Assembly: GCA_042091695.1 (NCBI GenBank)
Contig: JBELHA010000042.1
Coordinates: 1 to 22,173 of the forward strand
Direction: 5' to 3'
Source of the DNA: Flavicella sp042091695
Lineage (GTDB): Bacteria > Bacteroidota > Bacteroidia > Flavobacteriales > Flavobacteriaceae
DNA length: 22,173 bases
Part shown: positions 7,289-15,755 of the stretch, in pieces
How the letters are laid out: each line of letters opens with the position of its first letter
Numbering within the stretch: position 1 is the stretch's first letter
The notes under the pieces: generated by a model
What the model was told of the DNA's origin: nothing
The model's database searches: none
The model's input: only the letters and a program-made list of their open reading frames with translations
Position numbers and translations under genes: made by a program

Positions 7289-8983
7289 TTGCATAGTTCA
7301 CATATATATCCCCAAAATTCACTAGCCCAATTGGTCATTGCAACCTGTGTTGCATTTGATATTGAAGATGTAGTCATTTCTCCTGGATCTAGAAATGCTC
7401 CTTTGACTATTGGTTTTACGGGGCATCCAGCTATAAAAACCTACAGTATTGTCGACGAGCGTGCTGCTGCTTTTGTAGGCTTAGGAATGGCCCAACAAAC
7501 ACGAAAACCTGTAGTCTTGGTCTGCACATCTGGTTCTGCCTTGTTGAATTACTATCCTGCCATTGCCGAAGCTTTTTACAGTGACATTCCTTTGGTGATC
7601 GTTTCTGCAGATAGACCAGAACACTTGATAGATATTGGAGATGGACAAACCATCCGACAAGCAGGTGTGTTCCAAAATCATTCTCATTGTGATGTTAATT
7701 TACAAGAGCGTAACAAAACGGAGCACCAAGCATTGTTACAAAAAGCATTATCAACAGCCATACACAAAAGAGGTCCAGTACATATCAATGTTCCTTTTGA
7801 TGAGCCACTCTACGAAACGACTTCAGAAATAAAAAAATTAGAGGTAGACCTATCTCTAAAAACTGCTCCGGATTACAATACAGAAATTCCTTTGGAACTT
7901 TCCTTTTTAGAACCTTTTGCGGAGCAATGGAATACTGCTGCCAAGAAAATAGTATTGGTAGGCTGTCATTTTCCCTCTGACTTGCTAAAAACTCAGTTGG
8001 AACATCTTCTAAAAGATCCTTCGGTATTGGTTTTTGTGGAAAACACTTCTAATTTTGTCAACGACAAGGCAATTTATGCCATAGATCAATTATTGTTTCC
8101 TTTTAACGAAAAAGACAAAGAGGCCCTACATCCAGATATAGTACTCTCATTGGGAGGTTTGGTGGTGTCTAAACGCATCAAACAATACCTGAGAAATTAC
8201 CAACCCAAAGCGCATTGGCACGTGGATGCTAATAAAGCTTTGGATACGTTTCAGTGCATGACACAGCATTTTGAGTTGTCACCTCAACTTTTTTTTAGTC
8301 AGTTTTTCTTTTTGACAAAACCATACAAAAGTACGTATCAATCGGATTGGTTGGCTGTTAAAGAAGACCGTATACAAAAGCACACTGCATATCTAGATGG
8401 GCTGCCTTTTTCAGACCTAAAAGTTCATCAAACCCTATTACAATCATTACCAGACAATCTATTGTTGCAATTGGGGAATAGTTCTGTTGTCCGTTACGCA
8501 CAATTTTTTAAAGCAAATTCCACACATCACATATTTTGCAATCGTGGGACCAGTGGTATTGACGGAAGTACCTCAACGGCTATTGGAGCGGCAATGGTCG
8601 CTGCCATGACTTCAGAAAAACAAACCGTTTTTATTACAGGTGATGTGAGTTTTTTCTACGATAACAATGCGCTTTGGAATGCATATATTCCCAAAAATTT
8701 TAGAATTATTTTAGTCAATAACAATGGGGGAGGGATTTTTAAATTTATTCCAGGACCTTCTGAAAGTAGTGCTTTGCCTTATTTTGAAACGCCACATGGA
8801 TTGGATGCATCACACCTCTGTAGGATGCATGGTTTTGACTATGCGACTGTGTCAGATGAAAAATCACTCCGCAATTGTTTGCCTGATTTTTTCGAAAACG
8901 GAGAAAAACCAAAACTACTGGAAATCAATACGCCTTCAGATCTTAATGACGGCCTATTAAAACAGTATTTTAAAAGCTTATAA
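7289..8983 (+). CDS. menD: 2-succinyl-5-enolpyruvyl-6-hydroxy-3-cyclohexene-1-carboxylate synthase
   Basis: 564 residues, normal for MenD. This thiamine-diphosphate enzyme joins isochorismate and 2-oxoglutarate (with decarboxylation) to make SEPHCHC. Seen: VVISPGSRNAPLTI (28-41), VDERAAAFVGLG (55-66) with the catalytic Glu57 that activates ThDP, SADRPEHLIDIGDGQTIRQ, NRGTSGIDGSTSTAIGAA, and the ThDP/Mg motif GDVSFFYDNNALWN (451 on) with NNNGGGIF (477-484). The start is TTG at 7289; upstream in frame there is only a CTG before the stop at 7238. It follows menF by 130 bp and supplies the next step on menF's product. The remaining men genes (menA, B, C, E) are not in the window. Confidence 0.95.
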   Translation: MHSSHIYPQNSLAQLVIATCVAFDIEDVVISPGSRNAPLTIGFTGHPAIKTYSIVDERAAAFVGLGMAQQTRKPVVLVCTSGSALLNYYPAIAEAFYSDIPLVIVSADRPEHLIDIGDGQTIRQAGVFQNHSHCDVNLQERNKTEHQALLQKALSTAIHKRGPVHINVPFDEPLYETTSEIKKLEVDLSLKTAPDYNTEIPLELSFLEPFAEQWNTAAKKIVLVGCHFPSDLLKTQLEHLLKDPSVLVFVENTSNFVNDKAIYAIDQLLFPFNEKDKEALHPDIVLSLGGLVVSKRIKQYLRNYQPKAHWHVDANKALDTFQCMTQHFELSPQLFFSQFFFLTKPYKSTYQSDWLAVKEDRIQKHTAYLDGLPFSDLKVHQTLLQSLPDNLLLQLGNSSVVRYAQFFKANSTHHIFCNRGTSGIDGSTSTAIGAAMVAAMTSEKQTVFITGDVSFFYDNNALWNAYIPKNFRIILVNNNGGGIFKFIPGPSESSALPYFETPHGLDASHLCRMHGFDYATVSDEKSLRNCLPDFFENGEKPKLLEINTPSDLNDGLLKQYFKSL

Positions 8984-8997
8984 TCTGAATAAGATTG

Positions 8998-9005
8998 TAT
9001 CTTTG
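8998..9005 (+). promoter_or_regulatory. -7 box before the S1-domain gene
   Basis: TATCTTTG matches TAnnTTTG exactly and lies between the menD stop (8983) and the ATG at 9023. A T-rich stretch (8967-8971) sits where a -33 element would be. Transcription would start about 10 bases before the gene. Confidence 0.5.
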
Positions 9006-9022
9006 CCTCAAATAACAAGTAT

Positions 9023-9451
9023 ATGGATTTTGAGATAGGAGAAAAAGTCGATTTGATCATCGGTAGGTTTACGCATGTAGGGATCAGTGTTTTGGTAAAC
9101 GAAACAGAAGAAGGGATGCTCTACAAAAATGAAGTCTATCAAAAAGTAAGAGAAGGTCAAAAATTGACAGGTTTTGTAAAGTTTATTCGTGAAGACGGAA
9201 AACTCGACATCTCTTTGCAACCTATTGGTTTTTTAAATAAAATCGGAGAAAATGAATCTTATATTTTAGAACGTTTGAAAACTTTGGAAGGTGGTTTTCT
9301 CGGATTGAATGACAAAAGTAGTCCTGAGGATATAAAATACTATCTAAAGATGAGCAAAAAATCTTTCAAAAGTGCAATAGGAGGTTTGTACAAAGCCAAA
9401 TTGATCGTGATTTCTGAGAAAGGAATTCATTTGACTGAAGAAAACGCCTAA
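9023..9451 (+). CDS. Short S1 RNA-binding / winged-helix protein (CvfB-like)
   Basis: 142 residues. Residues about 5-67 form an S1-type beta-barrel (GEKVDLIIGRFTHVGISVLV, then REGQKLTGFVKFIREDGKLDISL). Residues about 77-140 match the winged-helix end of CvfB/YitL (LNDKSSPEDIKYYLKMSKKSFKSAIGGLYK, here quoted by its parts: DKSSPEDI, MSKKSFKSAIGGLYK, GIHLT). Full CvfB proteins have about 280-300 residues with several S1 domains, so this is about half length and lacks the N-terminal S1 copies. CvfB affects virulence gene expression in Staphylococcus through RNA binding; here an RNA-binding regulatory role is only inferred. It follows menD by 39 bp but has its own -7 box. Confidence 0.75.
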   Translation: MDFEIGEKVDLIIGRFTHVGISVLVNETEEGMLYKNEVYQKVREGQKLTGFVKFIREDGKLDISLQPIGFLNKIGENESYILERLKTLEGGFLGLNDKSSPEDIKYYLKMSKKSFKSAIGGLYKAKLIVISEKGIHLTEENA

Positions 9452-9528
9452 TGCATTATTGTTGAGACACGCTTATAACATGCTGTTCAGCTCCTTGATC
9501 TTTTCTTTTTTATTATTTTGTAGTTGCT

Positions 9529-11523
9529 ATGAAAAGGCAACTGTATTACATTCCTTTACATCTATTTGCAGGCTATAGTTTTGGACTTGCGGTAGTGTAT
9601 TGTTCTGAGATACACTTTTCCTTTTACCTGTCTTTATTTCTTTTTGGAACCAGCTTATTGCTGCATCGTTTTTTTTTTCAATCGATAATGCTGTTATGGG
9701 CTATTGCTTTTTGTTGGGGCCTATGTATAATGCAGGTTTACCTACTTCCAAGGGGGGCAGAGACGCAAGGAGCAAAAACTTATAAGCTACAAATTCTTGA
9801 GACTATATACACGAATAGCTACTCAAGTACTTACCACGCTACAGCTCTTTCTTCATCAAAATCTTATTATCCTGAAACGGTCGAAGTGCGCATTGAAAAA
9901 GACAGTACAAATGTCTTGCTTTTAGAAGCCTTGATTCCAGGAGATGTGATTATTAGTCAAGGAGTACTAACGGCACTACCATTTTCTAAAAACCCATTTG
10001 GATTTGACTATAAAAGCTATCTTAAATCCCAAAATATTCACAGGACACTCTACTTAAAAGTAGGGCAGTGGAGGCTACTTACTACACAGCCTTACAGTCT
10101 TAAAAGTCGCTTGTATAGACTACAGCAGCTTTTGATACTGCGTTTGCAAGCCACTATTAACGCACCTAATACAGCTGCTTTTTCACTTGCATTTCTCTTG
10201 GGAGAACGATCTTATATTACTCCAAAAGTAAAGGCTGGCTTTAGTAAGGTAGGATTGATACACATCCTTGCTATTTCGGGTTTGCATATTGGAATGTTGT
10301 TATTACTCTTACGTTTTCTATGTAGGCCACTTTCTGTTTTTAAACATGCAAGAACATTCGAGTTTGTAATAATAGTCTTTAGTTTGTTATGTTATGCACT
10401 GTTAACCGGTTTGAGTGCTTCTGTGCTGCGCGCAGTAACGATGTACATCTTTGTGGCCATTGGCATCTTATGGAAGCGTCAAATACCATTGCTGAATGCA
10501 TTGGTAGCTTCTGCATTATTACTGGTGTGTATCGATCCATTCTGTCTTTTTACTGTTGGGTTTCAAATGAGCTATGCTGCTGTTTTTTCAATAGCTATAG
10601 TACAACCCATACTGTTGCGATTTTGGCAGCCTAAGTACCTGCTTATTCAATATTTTTGGAAGTTGATTACCGTTTCTGTAGCAGCTCAATTAGGCGTTTT
10701 ACCATTGTCTTTATATTATTTTCATCAATTTTCAGGTGTGTTTTTACTGAGTAATGTAGTTGTTATGCCTTTTGTAGGATTGCTCTTTATTTGGGGAGTT
10801 GTAGTCTTGTTTGTATCTGTATTTAATATAAATACACCTCATATTATAGAAAGCTATCGCTTTTTGGTAAGTCAGTTACATCTATTTATTGATTTTTTTG
10901 GGGGAAATAAGATACTGTTCTTTGAAGCGGTTCATTTTTCAAAGCTTCTCGCAGCTGTTAGCTATCTTTTTTTAGCTGCTTTGACAGCATTTTTATTCTT
11001 TAAAAATATAAAAACCTTTCGCATATGCTGCTTCAGTATTTTATTGTTACAAGGTTCTTGTTTTTTTGAAAAAAAAGAGAAAATTGAGCTTTCTAAATGG
11101 GTGGTATTTCACCAATACAAAGCAACACTAGTCGTAAAATCCAAACAGGGAACTACCAAAGCATGGGGAGGAATGTCGAAAAGGACACAGCAAAACCTCA
11201 AAAATTATTGTGTGGATATAGGACATGATATTCCTAGAATAACAAAGCAGATTCCTCAGGTGTTTGCCTTAGGAGACGCAATTGTCTTGCATGTAGATGC
11301 TAGAGGGACTTTCGAAGTTCCATATCTAAAAAATCCCATTGTGTTGCTTAGCAATTCACCCAAAATAAATCTAGAACGATTGCTGCAATTTCTCTGTCCT
11401 ACAAAGATCATTGCAGACGGTTCTAACAAAAATTTTTACAGACAAAAATGGGCTGCCACTTGTGCCGCATACGGAGTAGAATTTCACGACACCTACACAA
11501 AAGGTGCTTTTGTTTTGCATTAA
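9529..11523 (+). CDS. comEC: ComEC/Rec2-family DNA-uptake channel protein
   Basis: 664 residues, a polytopic inner-membrane protein. The N-terminus (residues 10-70) has clustered hydrophobic segments, followed by a DUF4131/OB-like soluble region with FSKNPFGFDYKSYLKSQNI. The ComEC core is marked by GLIHILAISGLHIGMLL (about 242-258), the family signature, then further membrane segments to about residue 505. The C-terminal soluble part (about 520-664) ends ADGSNKNFYRQKW...YGVEFHDT, typical of Bacteroidota ComEC, and lacks the HxHxDH metallo-beta-lactamase domain of Bacillus ComEC. It translocates single-stranded DNA into the cytoplasm during natural transformation. It has a G6 run near 9750 and is followed by a bidirectional terminator. 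Confidence 0.9.
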   Translation: MKRQLYYIPLHLFAGYSFGLAVVYCSEIHFSFYLSLFLFGTSLLLHRFFFQSIMLLWAIAFCWGLCIMQVYLLPRGAETQGAKTYKLQILETIYTNSYSSTYHATALSSSKSYYPETVEVRIEKDSTNVLLLEALIPGDVIISQGVLTALPFSKNPFGFDYKSYLKSQNIHRTLYLKVGQWRLLTTQPYSLKSRLYRLQQLLILRLQATINAPNTAAFSLAFLLGERSYITPKVKAGFSKVGLIHILAISGLHIGMLLLLLRFLCRPLSVFKHARTFEFVIIVFSLLCYALLTGLSASVLRAVTMYIFVAIGILWKRQIPLLNALVASALLLVCIDPFCLFTVGFQMSYAAVFSIAIVQPILLRFWQPKYLLIQYFWKLITVSVAAQLGVLPLSLYYFHQFSGVFLLSNVVVMPFVGLLFIWGVVVLFVSVFNINTPHIIESYRFLVSQLHLFIDFFGGNKILFFEAVHFSKLLAAVSYLFLAALTAFLFFKNIKTFRICCFSILLLQGSCFFEKKEKIELSKWVVFHQYKATLVVKSKQGTTKAWGGMSKRTQQNLKNYCVDIGHDIPRITKQIPQVFALGDAIVLHVDARGTFEVPYLKNPIVLLSNSPKINLERLLQFLCPTKIIADGSNKNFYRQKWAATCAAYGVEFHDTYTKGAFVLH

Positions 11524-11579
11524 TAGTGAGGCGTATAGCTTAAGTATTGCTCTACTTTGTTGAGGTGAGGATAAAAAAA

Positions 11580-11602
11580 GCCCTTACGAGAATCGTAAGG
11601 GC
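11580..11602. terminator. Bidirectional intrinsic terminator between comEC and yebC
   Basis: A perfect 10-bp GC-containing stem (GCCCTTACGA / TCGTAAGGGC) with loop GAA lies between two convergent genes. On the plus strand a T-rich stretch follows (CCTTTGCTTTTA); on the minus strand a run of T follows (complement of ATAAAAAAAG). It can serve both comEC and yebC. Confidence 0.85.
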
Positions 11603-11622
11603 CTTTGCTTTTATTTGTTGTA

Positions 11623-12339
11623 TTACAATTCCATACTGTGGTATACATTTTGTACGTCGTCGTCTTCTTCTAATCGTTCCAATAATTTTTCAACATCTGC
11701 TTGTTGTGCTTCGTTTAATTTTTTTGTCGTAGTTGGAATTCTTTCAAATCCAGAAGAGAGAATTTCTAGTTTATTTTCTTCCAAATATCCTTGAATCGCA
11801 CCAAACTGTTCGAAAGGAGCATAGATCAAGATACCATCTTCGTCTTCAAAAACTTCTTCTACTTCAAAATCGATCAATTCCAATTCAAAATCTTCAAGAT
11901 CCATTTTCAAATCCTCTGTTTTTACTCTAAAATTACAGGTATGGTCAAACATAAAGATTACGGACCCAGAAGTTCCAAAAGTACCATCACACTTGTTAAA
12001 AGAAGAACGAACATTGGCAACTGTTCTATTGTTATTGTCAGTAGCCGTTTCACATACAATGGCAATACCATGCGGTGCATATCCTTCAAACAATACTTCC
12101 TTGTAATTCGCAGTATCTTTGTCGGTTGCTTTTTTAATAGCTCGCTCCACATTGTCTTTCGGCATATTGGCCGCTTTGGCATTTTGAATTACAGCTCTCA
12201 AACGAGAATTGGTATCAGGGCTTGGTCCCCCTTCTTTCACCGCCATCACGATGTCCTTACCAATACGTGTAAAAGTCTTAGCCATCGCTGACCATCTCTT
12301 CATTTTTCTCGCTTTTCTAAACTCAAATGCTCTTCCCAT
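11623..12339 (-). CDS. yebC: YebC/PmpR-family protein (TACO1-like)
   Basis: 238 residues, full length. It begins MGRAFEFRKARKMKRWSAMA, the Bacteroidota version of the YebC start, and continues AKTFTRIGKDIVMAVKEGGP, NSRLRAVIQNAKAANMPKDN, YEGYAPHGIAIV-type residues and GTSGSVIFMF. The acidic middle and a C-terminal YHSMEL-type ending are usual. Family members were annotated as DNA-binding regulators; recent work on YebC/TACO1 proteins links them to relieving ribosome stalling at difficult peptides. It sits alone between two terminators with its own promoter upstream. Confidence 0.95.
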   Translation of the reverse strand: MGRAFEFRKARKMKRWSAMAKTFTRIGKDIVMAVKEGGPSPDTNSRLRAVIQNAKAANMPKDNVERAIKKATDKDTANYKEVLFEGYAPHGIAIVCETATDNNNRTVANVRSSFNKCDGTFGTSGSVIFMFDHTCNFRVKTEDLKMDLEDFELELIDFEVEEVFEDEDGILIYAPFEQFGAIQGYLEENKLEILSSGFERIPTTTKKLNEAQQADVEKLLERLEEDDDVQNVYHSMEL

Positions 12340-12375
12340 TTCTGTGTTGTTTTATATGCTTTGTTAGTTCAAGAG

Positions 12376-12406
12376 CAAATGTAATTATTACAGTGCTATT
12401 TTACAA
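12376..12406 (-). promoter_or_regulatory. Promoter of yebC
   Basis: On the minus strand TTG (12406-12404) is followed after 20 bases by TACATTTG (12383-12376). This is a good fit to the Bacteroidota -33/-7 consensus. The ATG at 12339 lies about 37 bp downstream of the -7 box. Confidence 0.65.
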
Positions 12407-12451
12407 TTTTTTAGGCTTCATTTATCTCTCTCTCTAGGGAGCACCAACAAA

Positions 12452-12490
12452 AAAACCACAGAAATACACCGAGTGTACTGCTGTGGTTTT
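12452..12490 (-). terminator. Intrinsic terminator of the pta-ackA operon
   Basis: Ten-base arms AAAACCACAG and CTGTGGTTTT are perfectly complementary. Inside them a second small stem forms (TACAC / GTGTA with loop CGA). Read on the minus strand the structure is followed by a T7 run. It begins 20 bp after the ackA stop codon at 12510. Confidence 0.85.
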
Positions 12491-12509
12491 GAATGTGATT
12501 GTTTTGTGC

Positions 12510-13550
12510 TTAGTTCAAAAGCTCAAAAGTTTGTTTTGCAATTTCTATTTCTTCATTGGTAGGGATGACCAACACTTTAACAGCAGCTCCAACTTTTTGA
12601 ATTTCACGCAATTCTTTAGAACGCACTTTGTTTTTGTCTAGGTCTAAAGCAATCCCTAAACCGTCCATGTCTTTACAAGACAATCCACGAATGATATCTG
12701 AATTCTCTCCAATTCCAGCAGTAAATATTACAGCGTCTACACCGTTTAAAACAGCGATATATGCGCCGATATACTTTTTGATTCTATAGCTAGCCAATTC
12801 CAAAGCGTTGATACAATCTTTGTCTCCTTGTTCTGCCTTATCTTCGATTTCTCTCAAGTCAGAATAACCTGTCAAACCAAGCATTCCTGATTCCTTTTGT
12901 AAGATATGATTTACCTCATCTGCAGTTTTTCCGAGTTTGTTTTGTAAGTAAAACACAACCGATTGATCGACGTCACCCGCACGAGTTCCCATAACCAATC
13001 CGTTAGAAGGTCCTAGTCCAAGGGAGTTTTGTATACATTTACCATCTTTAATAGCAGAAATACTACATCCGTTTCCAAGATGTACTGTGATGATTTTATT
13101 AGATTTTTCCCCCAAATATTCTATGGCTTTTTCCGAAACGTATTTATGACTTGTTCCGTGAAACCCATAGGCTCTGATATTAGAATCTTCTAAGTAAGTT
13201 TTTGGAATGGCGTATTGATAGGCTTCTTGAGGCATTGTTTGGTGNNNNNNNNNNNNNNNNNNNNNNNNNNNNNNNNNNNNNNNNNNNNNNNNNNNNNNNN
13301 NNNNNNNNNNNNNNNNNNNNNNNNNNNNNNNNNNNNNNNNNNNNTATTCTGCAACTTTTTGAAGGCCTTCAGCATGGTTTTTTAGGGGAAGCGTTTCTTT
13401 GAATTTTTGCCCCTCTTTTTCATGGGTGAAAATAGCGTCTTCCATTCCAATACGCTCAACCAATCCGACACACTTTACTGTTTCTGATGGCATGTCTATC
13501 AACTGGTATTTGATAGAAGAAGAACCTGCATTTAATACTAATATATTCAT
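12510..13550 (-). CDS. ackA: Acetate kinase (interrupted by an assembly gap)
   Basis: It converts acetyl phosphate + ADP to acetate + ATP. The N-terminus MNILVLNAGSSSIKYQLID carries the phosphate-binding NxGSSS motif. After the gap come HQTMPQEAY, AYGFHGTSHKYVS, VHLGNGCSISAI, GTRAGDVDQSV, ESGMLGLTG, FTAGIGENS and VIPTNEE, all standard AckA landmarks. Only 68 residues before and 244 after the gap are readable. The gap removes the segment that in relatives holds HRxVHGG and APLHNP. Acetate kinases have about 395-400 residues, so roughly 80 codons are missing, not the 33 that 100 N would encode. It starts 1 bp after pta stops and ends at a strong terminator: a tight two-gene operon. Confidence 0.93.
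   Translation of the reverse strand: MNILVLNAGSSSIKYQLIDMPSETVKCVGLVERIGMEDAIFTHEKEGQKFKETLPLKNHAEGLQKVAEXXXXXXXXXXXXXXXXXXXXXXXXXXXXXXXXXXHQTMPQEAYQYAIPKTYLEDSNIRAYGFHGTSHKYVSEKAIEYLGEKSNKIITVHLGNGCSISAIKDGKCIQNSLGLGPSNGLVMGTRAGDVDQSVVFYLQNKLGKTADEVNHILQKESGMLGLTGYSDLREIEDKAEQGDKDCINALELASYRIKKYIGAYIAVLNGVDAVIFTAGIGENSDIIRGLSCKDMDGLGIALDLDKNKVRSKELREIQKVGAAVKVLVIPTNEEIEIAKQTFELLN
13245..13344. other. Run of exactly 100 N (scaffold gap)
   Basis: One hundred consecutive N inside ackA. A round 100 is the usual placeholder for a gap of unknown length. Both flanks encode acetate kinase on the same strand, in correct order, so the join is probably right although the length is not. Confidence 0.97.
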
Positions 13551-13551
13551 T

Positions 13552-15645
13552 TTATTGATGGTTTGCTTGAATTGCTGTTAATAATACGGTGTTGAAAATA
13601 TCGTCAACGGTACACCCTCTACTCAGGTCGTTTACCGGTTTGTTTAGTCCTTGTAACATAGGTCCAATAGCCAAAGCTCCGGTTTCTCTTTGTATGGCTT
13701 TGTAGGTATTGTTTCCTGTGTTTAGGTCCGGGAATATCAATACAGAGGCCTGTCCTGCTACTTTAGAATTTGGCATTTTTGTCTTTGCGACGTTCATGTC
13801 AACAGCTGCGTCATATTGTATAGGACCTTCGACTTCAAAATTAGGTTTGTTGTCCAGTACTATTTCAGTCGCTTGTCGCACTTTTTCTACTTCTTCTCCT
13901 TTTCCAGAACTACCTGATGAGTAAGACAACATAGCCACTCGAGCATCGATTCCAAAGGCTTGTGAGGAGGCTGCTGAACTCATGGCAATTTCAGCCAATT
14001 GGGCTGCATTTGGATTCGGATTTACTGCACAGTCACCCATCACAGCTACCCTGTCTGGCAAACACATAAAAAATACTGATGAAACTACTGATACTCCAGG
14101 TTTGGTTTTGATCAGTTGAAGTGCAGGTTTTATCGTGTGCTGCGTTGTGTTGACCGCTCCTGAAACCATTCCGTCTGCCATTCCTTTTAAGACCATCATA
14201 GTTCCATAATACGAAACATCTTTGACCAAATCTTTTGCGATAGCTGCCGTCATTCCTTTGTGCTTTCTCAATTCGACCAAAGTATTTTCAAAGGCTTCGT
14301 TGTTTACAGAGTCTTCTGGGTTCAGTATATTAATTTTTTCCAAATCGATTTGAATTCCCATCTGATTGCATTTCAGCTGTACGGCATCTTTGTCTCCCAA
14401 TAGGGTCAAATCAACAATATCTAACAATTGCAATCTCGCGGCAGCGCGAATAATACGTTCGTCTGATCCTTCAGGCAGAACAATGTGCTTTCTGTCTTGC
14501 TTCGCGCGCTGCAACATGCTGTACTGAAACATGTTGGGCGTCATTTTTTCAGAGTTATAAGAGGTCAAGGTATTGGTAATGCCCTCCGCATTGACATGAG
14601 AATCAAAGGTGTCTAAGGCCAAGTGAATTTTTTTAGTATTGGAAAAGTAAATCTTAGACTCTACATTTCCAATGATATTACTGACTCCAAAAGTACCTCC
14701 CTTAACAGAGATAATTGGTACGGATGACTGTACACCATCGATCAAGCTGAGGATAGAATCTTCAGGTGTCAATCCACCAGTCAAAACAATTCCTGCAATT
14801 TTTGGATAGTTAGAAGATGCGTTGGCTTGCAAAGCACCTAAGATAATATCTGCTCTGTCTCCAGGGGTAATTACCAATGCGTTTTCTTTGATGCGAGTCA
14901 AGTAATTACGCAATTGCATGGCACCTGTACTATAGCTACCAATAGTATTGTCAATAAATTGTTCCCCATAGATGATAGTACCTTCAACAGCCTCTGCAAC
15001 CTCTTTTACTGTTGGGTTTTCTAGGTATTTATTTTCGGGTATCACATCAATCTGAAGGTCTGAAGGGATCGCATCTTGAAGAGCGGTTAGGATACTTTCA
15101 GCACTTTCAGGTTTGACTTTATTAGCTACTAAACCGATGATGTCTACCTCTTTCTTTTTAAAAGCTTTGTAGGTAATCTGCATATTGTTTACAAATTCCT
15201 CTTGGGTTTTGTTTTTTGCAGAACTCACCAACAAAGAAGGGATTCCTAAGTTTTTGGCGATAGACAAGTTCATGTCCAATTCGTGAATGGTTTCTTTGTC
15301 AGAAAAATCAGAACCTTCAACCAATACGTAATCAAAACGACTTTCTAATTTTTTATACTTGTCGATAACCGTTTGAATGACCTCGTCAATTTTTCCTTGA
15401 CTCAGTAACTCTACAACTTCTGATTGCTGGTATGCATAGCATTCTGAAAGTTTTAGGTCTAGGTCGAAAAAATTCACCGCTGTCTTCGTATGGCTGTCAA
15501 AATGACCTTGTACGGTATCGTTAATTATGGGTCTAAAATATCCAACTTTTGTAGACTTTGTCAACATCATCCGCAACAAACCTAAAGACACCAACGATTT
15601 TCCACTATGTGACTCAGTAGTAGCTATATATATGGCTTTACTCAT
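13552..15645 (-). CDS. pta: Phosphate acetyltransferase (long form)
   Basis: 697 residues. It converts acetyl-CoA + phosphate to acetyl phosphate + CoA. Three parts are visible: an N-terminal P-loop domain (TTESHSGKSLVSLGLLRM, residues 9-26) of the BioD/CobQ-like type, a DRTGG-type regulatory domain (about 215-330, with MQLRNYLTRIKENALVITPG), and the catalytic PTA/PTB domain (about 372-690, with HIVLPEGSDERIIRAAARLQ, ADGMVSGAVNTT, MGDCAVNPNPNAAQLAEIA and ALAIGPMLQGLNKPVNDLSRG). The length fits the E. coli-like class I/II enzymes (about 700) rather than the short clostridial form (about 330). It is first in the operon with ackA, which starts 1 bp after this gene's stop, and has a -7 box about 20 bp before its ATG. 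Confidence 0.95.
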   Translation of the reverse strand: MSKAIYIATTESHSGKSLVSLGLLRMMLTKSTKVGYFRPIINDTVQGHFDSHTKTAVNFFDLDLKLSECYAYQQSEVVELLSQGKIDEVIQTVIDKYKKLESRFDYVLVEGSDFSDKETIHELDMNLSIAKNLGIPSLLVSSAKNKTQEEFVNNMQITYKAFKKKEVDIIGLVANKVKPESAESILTALQDAIPSDLQIDVIPENKYLENPTVKEVAEAVEGTIIYGEQFIDNTIGSYSTGAMQLRNYLTRIKENALVITPGDRADIILGALQANASSNYPKIAGIVLTGGLTPEDSILSLIDGVQSSVPIISVKGGTFGVSNIIGNVESKIYFSNTKKIHLALDTFDSHVNAEGITNTLTSYNSEKMTPNMFQYSMLQRAKQDRKHIVLPEGSDERIIRAAARLQLLDIVDLTLLGDKDAVQLKCNQMGIQIDLEKINILNPEDSVNNEAFENTLVELRKHKGMTAAIAKDLVKDVSYYGTMMVLKGMADGMVSGAVNTTQHTIKPALQLIKTKPGVSVVSSVFFMCLPDRVAVMGDCAVNPNPNAAQLAEIAMSSAASSQAFGIDARVAMLSYSSGSSGKGEEVEKVRQATEIVLDNKPNFEVEGPIQYDAAVDMNVAKTKMPNSKVAGQASVLIFPDLNTGNNTYKAIQRETGALAIGPMLQGLNKPVNDLSRGCTVDDIFNTVLLTAIQANHQ

Positions 15646-15663
15646 AAAATCTCAAATTTTTTG

Positions 15664-15671
15664 CAAATGTA
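15664..15671 (-). promoter_or_regulatory. -7 box of the pta-ackA operon
   Basis: On the minus strand TACATTTG (15671-15664) matches TAnnTTTG. I see no TTG at the right distance upstream, so the -33 element is weak. Transcription would start about 10-12 bases before the ATG at 15645. Confidence 0.5.
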
Positions 15672-15717
15672 CGACATCTGAACAATTTAGAGACTTTATA
15701 AATAAGATATTTTTCAT

Positions 15718-15740
15718 GTTTTTAAGCAGGTTTTAAAAAC
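15718..15740 (-). terminator. Weak AT-only hairpin after the carboxylase gene
   Basis: GTTTTTAA / TTAAAAAC arms with a 7-base loop (8-bp perfect stem) lie 16 bp beyond the carboxylase stop at 15756. The stem has only one G-C pair and no strong T-run follows on the minus strand, so it may terminate poorly. Some read-through into pta-ackA is possible. Confidence 0.3.
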
Positions 15741-15755
15741 ATATTATTTATCGAA

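Noticed and set aside
11100..11523. Possible truncation of ComEC because the metallo-beta-lactamase domain is absent
   Set aside because: The C-terminal region has the pattern usual for Bacteroidota ComEC, with normal length and a terminator after it.
11733..12291. Plus-strand open frames opposite yebC
   Set aside because: YebC is fully recognisable on the minus strand; these are antisense shadows.
13190..13402. Open frames built across the N run
   Set aside because: They are mostly unknown bases and are compatible with ackA only in its own frame.
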